Shown piece by piece: positions 1 through 10,768 of a stretch of DNA of 64,000 nucleotides. Made by a program: the position numbers and the translations under genes. The notes under the pieces were generated by a model. It worked only from the letters and a program-made list of their open reading frames with translations, ran no database searches and had not been told where the DNA came from. Source of the DNA: Melastoma dodecandrum (lineage: Eukaryota; Streptophyta; Magnoliopsida; Myrtales; Melastomataceae); the NCBI GenBank assembly GCA_029817715.1, contig JARUPY010000539.1, positions 3,137,501 to 3,201,500 on the forward strand. Direction: 5' to 3'. How positions within the stretch are numbered: the stretch's first letter is position 1; the number at the start of each line of letters is the position of its first letter.

Positions 1-767
1 TTAAGGTAAGGACATGCCGTTAGAATGCCAAGTAATGTCACCCCATCCGTAAAAAACCCCTCTTTCATCATATTTCTACAAGCAGCCAAAGCTTCTTCAC
101 TGTAGCCATTTTTTGCATACCAAGAGATGGTTGTATTCCAAGATGTCAAATCCCTCTCCGCCATCCCACAAAACACCCTCGTCATCGTCTCCAAGTGGCC
201 AATCCTTCCGTACATAGCCAACAGAGAATTCGCCACAAAAGGGTTCCCCTGCCAACCATTGACAACAGCCTGACAGTGGACGGGTCTTCCCATATCGACC
301 AACCCCAATTCTCCGCATGCTTTCAGGACGAAAGGGTAGGTAAAACTATCGCCCACCTCCCCTGAGCCCAACATATCCGCATACAACTGTAGACCCTCCA
401 AGCAAGATCCGCAGGAAACATAACCCCTGACCATGGAATTCCACAGGAACGAATTCTTAACGGGAATTGTGTCGAACACGGAACGGGCATCGGTCATCCC
501 GCCGCAGAGGGCATAAAAGGCGGCCACTTTGGTGAGCAAAAAGGAGTTGTGGCAAAGGACGTTGGAAACGACCATATGGGCATGGAGCATCTGGCCTTGT
601 GGGAGGGACCTGGAGTTGGTGAGGGACTGTAGGATCTTCCCACACTGGAGGGACGTGAGGGATGGATTCCTGGGCTCATAGCGAGCTTCGCTGGGCGACT
701 GGAAGAGGGAAGGCTGTCGGAGTTTCCTCCTGAAGAAGAGCTTAAGTTGAACAGCTCCTCCATTCAT
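1..767 (-). CDS. Pentatricopeptide repeat (PPR) protein, N-terminal part
   Basis: An open frame of 255 codons starts at ATG 767 and continues past the left edge without a stop. An in-frame stop lies upstream at 804-806 with no other ATG between. The protein shows P-L-S type PPR repeats: HAHMVVSNVLCHNSFLLTKV, then KNSFLWNSMVRGY, DSFTYPFVLKACGEL, HCQAVVNGWQGNPFVANSLL, RDLTSWNTTISWYAKNG and DGVTLLGILTACPYL. Such proteins bind RNA in plastids or mitochondria and commonly act in organellar RNA editing or processing. That role is family knowledge. The C-terminal E/DYW domains that would show the subclass lie outside the window. No frameshift is seen in the visible part. Confidence 0.93.
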   Translation of the reverse strand, partial: MNGGAVQLKLFFRRKLRQPSLFQSPSEARYEPRNPSLTSLQCGKILQSLTNSRSLPQGQMLHAHMVVSNVLCHNSFLLTKVAAFYALCGGMTDARSVFDTIPVKNSFLWNSMVRGYVSCGSCLEGLQLYADMLGSGEVGDSFTYPFVLKACGELGLVDMGRPVHCQAVVNGWQGNPFVANSLLAMYGRIGHLETMTRVFCGMAERDLTSWNTTISWYAKNGYSEEALAACRNMMKEGFFTDGVTLLGILTACPYL

Positions 768-1384
768 TAACTTGGTATTGGTCCTTACACTTCTCCACCC
801 CCCTTAACTCCTGCACTCACGGACACCATATATCTTCGGATTCTACTGTCTGTCGGAAAGCAAATGCAATCCAATAATATATATATATGGAAAAGAATAA
901 AATTTAAACTACATTTAATGGTTAGGTCAAACCCAATCCACAAAAAGCAGGTAGTCTTTGAATGTCGAAATTAAGTTTTAAGGATTTCGGGATGTTAGTT
1001 AGTAGCTAGCTTCGAGTGATGATATTTGGCCCGACCGAGATGTTATTATTAATCGAGATTTTGTGTCATGGCCTCCCAAATCCCCAATCTTACTTAAATT
1101 TAACCAAAAAATTAAAGGGTTAGAAAGAACCAAAATCCCCAAGATTATAGGCTTACCCCAGAAAAAACACATCACGTCTTCGGGGTTGTTTCTTCTTCTC
1201 CTTTATCATCATCTTCTTCGTTGTCGTCAACAGCGAAGGAGACTCCATTGATTCTCCACGTCCTCCCGGACATCTTTTCCTGCAAAACTTTTTCTTTTGT
1301 TTGCATGATTTGCTTCGAGGAGATTCAAGATTTCCTCGAGGGTTGTTTCCTTTTTCCTACCATGGAGGAAGTTTGGGGTATGAA
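768..1384. other. Intergenic: shared upstream region of PPR and formin genes
   Basis: The two genes are divergent, so this stretch must hold both promoters and 5' untranslated leaders. A pyrimidine-rich TTC/CTT stretch at about 1190-1230 is leader-like for the formin. No further gene is seen. Confidence 0.5.
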
Positions 1385-4300
1385 ATGACAGGGCATTGGC
1401 AAAGGAATGGCCACCTGAGGAAAAGGATGTTGGTTAGGGTCTCCTGTAGAGTCTTTTTCCTCGCAATCTTAATCTGCACGTTCACCGCATTAACCTCCGA
1501 GGGCGGGAGACGGCCCCGCGACAGGTTTCTCGAAGATGTAGGCCCTTCGCCTGCGTTGCTAGGGGTTAAGGTAAACAGGTTTTGCAAAAATCTTATGCCT
1601 GGGACATGATCCTACAATTTTCTCGATGCTGTGAATAAATAGAAACACGAGGAGTCTCTGCATATAGTTTATGTTCGTCCTTTTTTAGGGCGAGGAGAGT
1701 TAACATTTAGATATGATTTCAGATGGAGCAGGCATGGATCTGTTGCAAGAATGAACTGATCGAAAGAGCTAGAGCAGGTATGGAAGCAACCGAGGGCTGG
1801 AAATCTCCCGGGCTGAACAAAGGTGACATCGAAAAGTTGATGAGCGTCCTTCCTCCGCAACTGAGAGCATTACTCTTGGAATGCTTGCGACGTCATGACC
1901 CATGGCAGCATGACCCTGAATACGAAGAAGACCCTGTTAGCAGATGGTTAGTCAATGTCATCCGATATTGGAGAAGAGACACTCCGAGGAGGAACATGCA
2001 ACAAAAGAGCAGTGACACTCTACCATTGCCGCCCTTTCCCCATCATAACACAGCGCACCAGGAATCAAAACAAGTTATGGATTCCTTTGCACCACCACCT
2101 CCAGATCAGAACATGGCACCCGACCAGTCTCCATCTCCAGGTACCAAGTCGTTGCAAAACCCCAGACTGGCACCATCACATGGGCCATCTCCAGGTACCA
2201 TTTTGTCACATAGTCCCAGACTGGAGCATTCAGATACGCCATCAGAAGACTTGGATTTTGACGCACCGCTACCTGAGGAGGAGTCTCTCACACCAGTTAC
2301 GAGCAACCCCGCGAAGCCAAAACCAAAGGATAGGAATACAAACGGTAGTCTGAGTTACGCTCCTGCCCACCCTGATGAGGAGAAAAATGAAGAGGGGGTT
2401 AAGATCGCTATAACCGCCGTGGTGACTGCTGCAGTTACCTTTCTGGTACTTGGGATATTGTTTGCGGTCTGGAATACACCAAAGAAGAAGAGAGATGATC
2501 CCATGAAAACGCAGAAGGACGACAGGCCACTTTTAAAACTGACGAGCGATTTGTCCGCCGGTAAATAAGATCTATCGACTCTGTTTCTTGCTAAAAGGCA
2601 AGCAAGCAATTGATCATGAACTTCGAAAATTTCGCAGGTTCTTCGCCAAGATCTCTCAGCATTGACAGCTCCGGCAATAAAGAGATGAACTCAAGTTTTG
2701 CAAGAGTATCGTCCATTACCCATATTTCTGTAGGAACAGAGAATCTGAAATCCCCAAGGCAAGCAGCAGTGACCTCATCGGAAACATGGGCACCAGCTCT
2801 AAAGCAGGAACCTCTAAAACCGTCTCCAGGAAAGCCAGCTCCTCCACTGCCTGGGCCACCCCCTCCACCCAAGCCCCGACCCCCACCGCCACTGAAAGGC
2901 AGCCGGCCTCCACCAGCACCCCCACCAAAGACTGGTGGGCATGTGAGGGGAAACAGTGCTTCTTCTGACGGATTTGATTCCAAGGGAGACTCCGAGGCTC
3001 CCAAGACCAAACTGAAACCATTTTTCTGGGATAAGGTCCTCGCGAGCCCCAACCATTCAATGGTCTGGCACGAAATCAAAGCTGGCTCCTTCCAGTAAGC
3101 CTCGTGACCATAATCAGTGAGTTCATCCCGACATCCATAACATTTTCAAAGCCAATCATTTCGCATGCAGGTTCAATGAGGAGATGATGGAATCACTGTT
3201 CGGCTACACTACAGGAGATAAGAACAAGATCGATAACAAGAATGATTCGCCAGCAAGACAAAGCCATCCCCAGTTCATTCAAATTATTGATCCTAAGAAA
3301 GCTCAGAATCTTTCGATTCTTCTACGAGCTCTGAATTTAACGACAGAAGAAGTTTGTGAAGCCCTTACAGAAGGTGTGTTCCCCTATCTCAGTAAAGACA
3401 CTCTCTCCACAGTTAATATTGGGTCAAACCAAAATTCACCCAGCTAGCAAATATATCACGACACGACCACAGAAATTTGAAAGCAAAAGTTCAGTTTCAC
3501 CACGTGTTCCAGTTCTGATCTTTCAAGATTTCCAAACAGAAACTAGACCATAATACCAATTTCACAATGACACCATGTTCCAATTGATCTGAAAGCAGCA
3601 GAATGATAGCACTGCAAAAGTTCAGAAACATATTCCGTATAGCATGCGCATATCTTGCATTGAGTACTCTGTGACTAAAGTCTTGTCCTTTGACGACATT
3701 TCCAGGGAACGAACTTCCAGTGGAGCTTCTACAGTCTCTTTTGAGGGTAGCACCAACGACAGAAGAAGAGCTGAAACTGAGACTCTACACTGGAGATCCT
3801 TCCAGGCTGGGCCCTGCAGAGAGATTCCTAAAAGTCTTGATTGAGATTCCTTTTGCATTTAAGCGAGTGGAATCACTGTTGTTCATGACAGATGCCCAGG
3901 AGGAAGAGTCAAATGTCAGAGAATCTCTAGCAACTTTGGAGGTATGTCAGCCTTAGAAAGCCTATCAATACAATGCAAGTGCACTATGAATGCTCAGTAG
4001 TTAACTGACAAACAAGAAAAATTGCAGGTTGCTTGCAGTAAACTAAGGGAGAGCCGACTTTTCCTTAAGCTGCTAGAAGCAGTACTCAAAACTGGTAATC
4101 GGATGAACGATGGAACATACAGGGGTGGTGCCCAGGCATTTAGGCTGGACACACTACTAAAACTTTCCGATGTCAGAGGGTTGGATGGAAAGACCACTCT
4201 ATTGCACTTTGTTGTTCAGGAAATCATCCGATCGGAAGGAATCCGTGCCGCCCGCACCATGAGAGAAAGCCAAAGCATGTCTAGTGTTAAATCAGAAGAT

Positions 4301-4888
4301 TTTGCCCACGACATGAGTCAAGAATCGGCCGACCATTACCGCACCCTCGGGTTACAAGTTGTTTCGGGATTAAGCACAGAACTTGAAGATGTGAAAAGGG
4401 CAGCAATAATAGATGCAGATAGCATATCATCCTCGGTTGCAAAGATGAATCAATCACTGGAAAAGATGAAGGAATTTCTAAACTCTGAGCTAAAGAGCAT
4501 TGAGGAAGGCAGATTTGGCAATTGCCTCGAAACTTTTGTGGCCGAAATGGAATCTAAGATCAGGTCATTACAGAGTGAAGAGAAAAGGATGTCGGCATTG
4601 GTGGAGAGCACGGCAGCTTATTTCCATGGAAGTTCAGGGAAGTCGGAAGGCTTGCGGCTATTCGTGATTGTTCGAGATTTCTTGGTAATGCTAGATAAGG
4701 TCTGCAAAGAAATTAAAGACTTGGGAGCAAAGCAAAACAATAGAACTGCCAAGAAAGACACCCCTGTATCATCACCATCGCAGGATAAGTATCAATCGTC
4801 CCCAGATATCCGTCAGCGGCTCTTCCCAGCGATTGTAGAACGACAAGGGTACACATCCAGTTCAGATGATGAGAGCTCATCCCCTTAG
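1385..4888 (+). CDS. Type I formin (FH2 domain actin nucleator)
   Basis: Six exons join in frame: 1385-1570, 1723-2560, 2638-3094, 3171-3373, 3706-3941 and 4028-4888, giving 926 residues. The first exon holds a basic then hydrophobic signal peptide; ATG 1427 is an alternative start. Residues about 286-312 form the single membrane helix, followed by a KKKR stop-transfer. Residues about 403-437 are the proline-rich FH1 segment for profilin-actin. The FH2 domain starts at KLKPFFWDKV (about residue 466) and includes LLEAVLKTGNRMNDGTYRGG. Plant type I formins nucleate and bundle actin at the plasma membrane. The short FH1 and the VWHEIKAGSFQFNEEMMESL stretch recall the FH11 group, but that assignment is from memory. 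All introns are GT-AG and short. Confidence 0.93.
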
Positions 4889-5825
4889 TTTTGAAAGTTT
4901 AGTGCCAACCCTCAAACAGTTCAATGATGTTCAGGTGTAATTTAACACCGGGAAAAAGGGACATTACACTTCAGTTCACGATAACAATCTCATAGTTTGG
5001 GCATCCTTTTGCAGTCAAGTTTAAGGAAGGAAGAGTTCCCTGATGGAATAGTAATGTGGACCAATCCTAAATCTGAAGATGTGATTCAGGCTAGATTTTA
5101 GAGCAAAGAAGTCTTCCGTAGCTTTAATGTTCCGAAAAAATAAAAGAAAGAAAGATTGCACAGACGAAAACTATCCAGCAGTTTTCTAGGGATATCGGTT
5201 TCTATATCACAAAAAAACAACACGCAGCAGGGACAAAAACCAGATCGTTTGTTGACTTCCTGGTTATCAAAGCTAATTTGTACAGCAACCTTCCTTCTTC
5301 TTCATGAAAAATTTATCCGAGTCAACTAGAAAAAAAATCCCAGCCGTAATGGACTCAGACCACAGACCTCCTTACCGGATATTTCGTCGAACGCTTCCCG
5401 GGCATTCTCCCACTTTCTTCATCTCGCTAGCCTTCGAGTTAGAATGAGTAAGCCCAGACGATTGTAACAGGCACGAGGCGATTTCGACGAGGTTATGGGT
5501 GCGAGGATCCGAGGATGGAAATGGGATGGGAGTTAGACAGCCGTGGCGATGAGCTGGGCTGCGAATTGAGGAGGTCGATAGATTGACTGCTCGGAGAAGA
5601 GAAAGGAGGTGGGTTTGTAGCAGTGCAAGCTATAATGGAAGATAACTGATTTGTTCCGCCATTATAAAACCGTTCATCTCTGTTTTGTTTGAACTGAAAG
5701 CTTCGTCATAATTATGCTACCTGCTTGAATCAAATAAAAAGGATGATCCAAAGGAAGATCAATGGAAGAATAACTACAAGTTGCCACTAATCATCATCAG
5801 TTTCGGCTAAGAACAGGGGAATGCA
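4889..5825. other. Intergenic, formin 3' flank
   Basis: It holds the formin 3' untranslated region (about the first 250 bases) and AT-rich sequence with A-runs. Around 5380-5560 base composition rises in G+C, but no frame of convincing homology was found on either strand. Confidence 0.4.
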
Positions 5826-6365
5826 GGAGTCAATGCATCCAATCGGCACGAAGTGGTGGTGCGATATACTGCAGGACACAATTTGTCATTCGATGGTGTT
5901 CCCCGTTCCTGTCACATGCGACTGGCCGATCGCCAGCGTGACATGCTTTATCTTGTGAAAGTTGGAGGATCCAGATCCAAGACGCTTTTCTTGGCCTTAC
6001 CCCGTGAGAGTGAGGCAGGCCAAGGTGAACTGCTGGGGCCGAGAGTCCTGGAGGTGGTCCTGGGAGTAAATGCAGTTGTTGCAGCCTCTGAGCAGATTCA
6101 CGAGTACGTGTGCCAGGCACAGTTGACCTCCAGCACCCGATCCAAGCTTGAACGCTCGATCACTCGGCTCCGTGCACTTGAATATCAAGTGCTTCATCTG
6201 TTCCCAAAGCAAAAACCCAGATACTAAAATCTGTGAAGTGCATCCAGAGATTTTCGGTCAGCAAACCTTGTTCTGTGACTTCAGCTTTCTGGGCCGACTG
6301 AGATCTGCTTCAACATCAAGGGCTAGGATCAGGATGTTCAAGAAAACACTGCTGGCCTGCAGCAT
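5826..6365 (-). pseudogene. DUF1218 (VCC/MWL-type) membrane protein, decayed copy
   Basis: Three exon-like blocks resemble the plant DUF1218 family of four-helix membrane proteins. Block 1 (6365-6267) gives a hydrophobic start, SSVFLNILILALDV, and ends SQNK at a GT donor. Block 2 (6197-6001) gives KHLIFKCTEPSDRAFKLG and LCLAHVLVNLLRGC, a close family match, and ends TLACLTLTG at GTAAGG. Block 3 (about 5950-5826) contains TLAIGQSHVTGTGN and SISHHHFVPIG. The usual helix-1 end (GILGIEAE in relatives) is replaced. Block 3 cannot be joined to block 2 in frame and holds a TGA, and its end is scrambled. I therefore call it a pseudogene. It lies in tandem with the copy at 6969-7533. Confidence 0.75.
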
Positions 6366-6968
6366 TTCTTGAAAGCAAAATATTGTTGGGCTGAACTATC
6401 TAAGCTCAGAAATAACTCAGGACTAGCCCGAGACCAAGTCCAGCAATCAAAGCCATCAATTCCTAGAGTTGGAGCCAGCCCAGGAGTCTATCACAATCGA
6501 AGGCTGAAGGAAGGAGGATAAGTTTGTAATTACACGAATACAATTCTGTTGGAGCGAGCAGTGGCTATAAGGGGTTGTGTAACAAACAAGTGGAAATTGA
6601 TTACGGAGTTTTTCCCTTTCTGTTATCCCTGTCTCCTCCTTCCTCTTCTTCTTCTTCTTCCCGTCTTCCTCGATTACTCTTCTCCGTCTTCTTCTTCTGT
6701 TCAGATTGTTCTTCAAATATCGTCTAGCCAGAAATGAGCAAGAACATGACAAGCATCACAAAGTCAAATCAAAAGGAGAATGCTCTGCTTGTAACTCCTT
6801 TCCCCAGAAGAAAAACGACGAAGCATGAAACCAACTCACAAATCCATTTACATTTGATTTGAAAATTTGAAAAGTTCCATACAAATTAAGGAAACCATGC
6901 TCACTTTAAAAAACCAAAGTTGTCCTAAACCAAGCCCGTTATAGACGGCCACGGATTGTTAGCCTTCT

Positions 6969-7533
6969 TCAAGTTTCAATAGCAGCTACACAAACGCAAT
7001 AAGCAACAGCCCACAACCCATGGACGAAGCAAAGGATTCCTCCCAATGGCAGGCAGTATTTGCATGAGGGTTCACAGTCTTCACCGCTGCTGCATAATGC
7101 CCCTACCAGCAACATTGGAATCCCGTATATTATCATTGACCTGAGTACAATTTATCTTCTCCTTACCACATTAAGGATGAATAAAAGACAATGGAAAGCA
7201 GGTCCTCCTATCTCATCGAATATGGAGGGAAAACATGGATGTTACCTCATACCAAGAGAAGACGAGACAAGTCCGCGTAAGTTGCCTATCTCGAACGACT
7301 TCGATGCAGTCAAGATCGCCACTAACCCAGCTCGCGAGCAGTTGTGATGCAATGAGAAGGAAAGCTGCCCCAAGCACCAGCATCCAAATGGATATGCTTG
7401 ATTCTCAAAACTTAAGCCTGTACCCTTGGACTGAAGCCTCTAGGCCAAGAATGCAAGCTCCAGTGTCGATTATCATGATCAGGATGAGGAAGGACACAAG
7501 CCTTACTGCCTCCTCTGCCATCTCTGCAGACAT
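6969..7533 (-). pseudogene. DUF1218 (VCC/MWL-type) membrane protein with premature stop
   Basis: Two exons, 7533-7253 and 7140-6969, join through a GTATGA...CTCAG intron in frame, as expected for the family. Helices are visible: LVSFLILIMIIDTGACILGL, MLVLGAAFLLIASQLLASWV, SMIIYGIPMLLVGALC and GGILCFVHGLWAVAYCVCVA. The last matches the conserved family C-terminus. One in-frame TGA at 7405-7407 (codon 43 of 150 sense and stop codons before the final stop) falls in the loop after helix 1; everything after it stays in the same frame. Either the gene is dead by one nonsense change, or the sequenced allele or assembly carries an error. Family members act in vein patterning and wall lignin composition; that is family knowledge only. 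Confidence 0.78.
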
Positions 7534-9028
7534 GATGCTTTCCAACGACCGATTTGCCCACTACAGAACCAGGTCGAGTAGAGGTAGGTAAGGGGATAAG
7601 CAAATTAGCAGGTTTTCGAACTAAACACATACAACAACGCGTAAAACACGCAGTAAATAAGAGTAGAGGGAACATTCTGTTGTTATTATCGCTCAACCAG
7701 AAAGACGTGAATAGTAGGAATCCCCCCCCCCTAAGATCATTGGCAAGCCAAAGTATCCTCCGCATTGAACTGCATAGAGGGCACCCAGCCTCAGCGTCCA
7801 TCCACGAGATTAAATAATGCTTCACGGAAAGACCAAGACTCCGGCGAAAGCCGGAGTCATCGGCGGGCACCAAAACCAAACGTCTTACAGGCTCAATCCC
7901 GAACAAACGGCAGCTGAAATGCAGCAAGAGCTAGGGACAAAAAAAAAGCGAGAAATAGAGATCAAGACCGTGACCACCACCACCTCACTATGATAGGAGA
8001 TCACTCCAACCCAATCGCTCCAGGTTTCTACCCTTTCAATCTTGCCCCGACCGTTTACCCCTTCCCAAAGAGGAAAAAATATCTTCCGCCGACCGCCAGG
8101 ACACCCGGACAATCCTTTTTCCATGTACACGTGTTCGGACGCGCATCATCGTTCCTCACGAGCACTTCCCGGTCGGTCGGGGAAGGACCGTCGCTTGCAG
8201 CTCAACCGCCTCTTCTCCGGCTCTCCTTCCTCAGACGCATTTGTCCTCTGTTTGGATGGGCCTCGACGCCACAACTCCGCCTCAGCCCAACGCGGCATTA
8301 CATGGTGAGTCCGGGCCTTAATCTGTTGTTTCCTCATAAAAGGGCCGGAAGATAATCGCCCAAATCGAATCAGCAGATATGGGCCGGATGAATTATGGAC
8401 GAAAAATTTAAAGTCTTACGTAAGGAATGGGGGCAGTTTTAGTGGGTGTGCGCCCACACATAATATCTTACATCATCATTAGCGTTGGGATCGACTCCTT
8501 TCCGTCCAAAAAGATCATCTCAAACTTCGAACGCCCGGTAGTAATTTAAAAAAACATAATCCTTGGGAGGAAAAAGGAGGAGCCGCAGCCAACCCCCCCC
8601 CCCCCGGTCGAAATAAACGAGGTGGAATTCCATACACACACAGGGCGGGAGTGAAGAAAACCAGCAAGAGCATTCAATGATTGCAAGAACTATAAACGCC
8701 GCCGCATCAAACAATCCCAAGGACACAATTATTGTTGTTTTTGTTTTTTTTTTGGTTGTTTCGCGCGCCGGGACGATACAGAGAGACGCAACCCCCCCGC
8801 CGGGGGATGTGGGGGTGGTGTCTATGCAGGTGTGGTTGGTACTGGTGCTCTCCGTAAAAAAGCATGTCGTCTTTCCAAACCCCAAAAACAGAAAAAGGAC
8901 AAAAAAAAAAGAAGTGGTTTCCTGATGCTACTACCTTGATGGTGATGATGCTTTTAGGGGAATTGTCTTTGGATTCAATACCCTCCATCCATCCATGCAA
9001 AGAAAGCGTACTTGGGGGTGGGGGTGTT
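7534..9028. other. Intergenic, with poly-C tract
   Basis: It contains the upstream region of the DUF1218 copy and the downstream region of the bHLH gene. A run of 13 C lies at 8593-8605. Open frames at 7990-8355 and 8042-8308 have no recognisable domain and I do not call them. Confidence 0.4.
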
Positions 9029-9829
9029 TTAGCTGTAAGGGTGGGAGAAGGGGGGATAGGAATAGGACACATTGCTGCTGCTGTTGTTAGTGGCGGTGTT
9101 GGCGTAGTTGTTGCAAGCATTGGCAGCACAGATCAATCCCGACAGCTGCTGCTGCTGCTGCTGCTGCTGCCTCTGAAAAGCAGACAAAGCCAAAACCCTA
9201 ACCTGTTCTTCCGACACCAGGCACAGTCCTTCCTCGTACATCACCTTCTGCGCCGTCCCCGAGTTCACCACAGCCTCCACCACCTCCTTCCTGCTTAGTC
9301 TCCCCACCGACTCTATCATCCTCCTCTCGATCTCGCCGGTTCCCCCTCCGCCGACGCCAGAGCATAGGCCGCGTTCGTCCGGGCTACACAACTGCATGGT
9401 GAGGAGGGCGAGGACCTGGGCCTCCAGGTACCTGACGTACTTGTAGGCCTGCTCCAGCATGGTAGCAATGTCCGCCTTGTGATCGCAAGGGACGATCCTC
9501 CGGAGAGCCTTCAGCTTCTCGCTGACCTTCTGAGTCCGCCGGCGTGGAGGGTGGGGGGCCTGGTTTCTCCTGGCAAGGGGCCGACGCTTATCCGCGGAGG
9601 GAGAGGGTTCGGCAGCTTGGAAGGAGAAGGTAGGGGGGGAGGGGTGGTACTGAGGGGGAAGAGGCAGGTGGTGGGGGAGTGGATCGGGGGAGGGAGGGAA
9701 GGGAGGGGGAGGAGGAGTGAGGAGGACGGGGTCGCCCAGGAGGAGGGACTGGAGGCTCACACCTGCAAAGATGGAGTCGAAATCAGATGAGGAGGCCGTG
9801 GGATGAAGAAGATGATGATGCATTTCCAT
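9029..9829 (-). CDS. Atypical bHLH transcription factor (bHLH117-like)
   Basis: One exon of 266 codons plus stop begins at ATG 9829. The N-terminus is His- and Pro-rich. The helix-loop-helix is at about residues 99-145: RRRTQKVSEKLKALRRIVPC, then a loop DHKAD and IATMLEQAYKYVRYLEAQVL. The basic region lacks the His-Glu-Arg E-box contact pattern, so it belongs to the atypical class with doubtful DNA binding. A conserved downstream block, SRKEVVEAVVNSGTAQKVMY then EEGLCLVSEEQV, matches what I recall of Arabidopsis bHLH117. A CTG/CAG run at 9151-9171 codes an eight-Gln tract. Function is not known to me; it is probably nuclear. Confidence 0.87.
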   Translation of the reverse strand: MEMHHHLLHPTASSSDFDSIFAGVSLQSLLLGDPVLLTPPPPPFPPSPDPLPHHLPLPPQYHPSPPTFSFQAAEPSPSADKRRPLARRNQAPHPPRRRTQKVSEKLKALRRIVPCDHKADIATMLEQAYKYVRYLEAQVLALLTMQLCSPDERGLCSGVGGGGTGEIERRMIESVGRLSRKEVVEAVVNSGTAQKVMYEEGLCLVSEEQVRVLALSAFQRQQQQQQQQLSGLICAANACNNYANTATNNSSSNVSYSYPPFSHPYS

Positions 9830-10768
9830 CGTGCGTTATACTATTTTGTGCTCCCTCCTCGTGGGCGTGTATAATAATATAAAAAACGAGGAGGGTTGGC
9901 GGAGGACACGTGGACGGATGGGAATGAATAGAAGAAGTTGGGTTTTGAATGGACGGCTGTGATTTCTGGGGGGACAAGCCAGATCAGTCCGGCAAAAAGA
10001 AAAAAGCATTTCGTGAATTTACTACGTACGCCGGACATGACAGTTTGTTATTCTCCCTCGTCCCTTCAAATTCCCCTCCGCCGATTCTCGCAGGCATGTC
10101 ACCGCGCGCATGTAAAAAAAAAACCAAAGAAATATTTGTCACGTACGGGTTTAAAATGGAAGGCATAGTCCGTAGTATTTTACAGTATTTGTCGGGATCA
10201 GTGTCATCCCTTTTTGTCAGTGTCATCCCTTTTCTAATATAATTATGACACTGTAGTTCTTGTCGTATTTTCAGATATTACCTTAACAGCAACTTGGACA
10301 TGGACACAACCACAAAAGAAGAACTTGGACTTGGAATTTGGAATTTGCAATTGAAAAGGAAATCAAACTATTTCTCCCTGTCCTCCCCCCCCCCCCCCCC
10401 CCCCCACCCACCCCCAACCCTTTCCCTAACTTTTCTCTCTTTAATAACTCGCAAAAATTCTAATCTCAATTAAGAAGAAAAAAAAAGCTGACAATTACAC
10501 CTGCAACTAAAACACTTACACAATGAATTACACAAATTGGAGGGTGAAAACTAAAACTGTACACAATAATGAACCCCCCCCCCCCACCCCCCCAGCCCCT
10601 GCCCCTAACCCACCACCAAAATTTGGTGCCGCCCCGGCGTTCCGAACGAAAAAAGTAAGAAGAGTCAGCTGAGTTGCGGCTTCAGGGTCTCGTCGGGGAT
10701 GGTCTGCTGCTCTTCACGATCCCCGACGAGCGGCCACGGGGTGCTAAGAGGGGGGTTGTTTTGTCATG
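9830..10768. other. Intergenic between bHLH start and ATXR3 stop, poly-C rich
   Basis: It holds the bHLH promoter (a GTATAATAATATAAAAA stretch at about 9869-9885, read on plus, could be TATA-like on either strand) and the ATXR3 3' untranslated region. Runs of 21 C (10385-10405) and 12 C (10574-10585) lie in it. No gene is seen. Confidence 0.45.
10385..10405 (+). repeat. Homopolymer of 21 C
   Basis: A pure C run preceded by TCCT and followed by a CCCA-type stretch. It could form G-quadruplex on the minus strand. Exact length is uncertain in any sequencing method. Confidence 0.95.

Noticed and set aside
7990..8355. 121-codon plus frame downstream of the DUF1218 copy
   Set aside because: Low-complexity composition and no homology; it overlaps other open frames equally.
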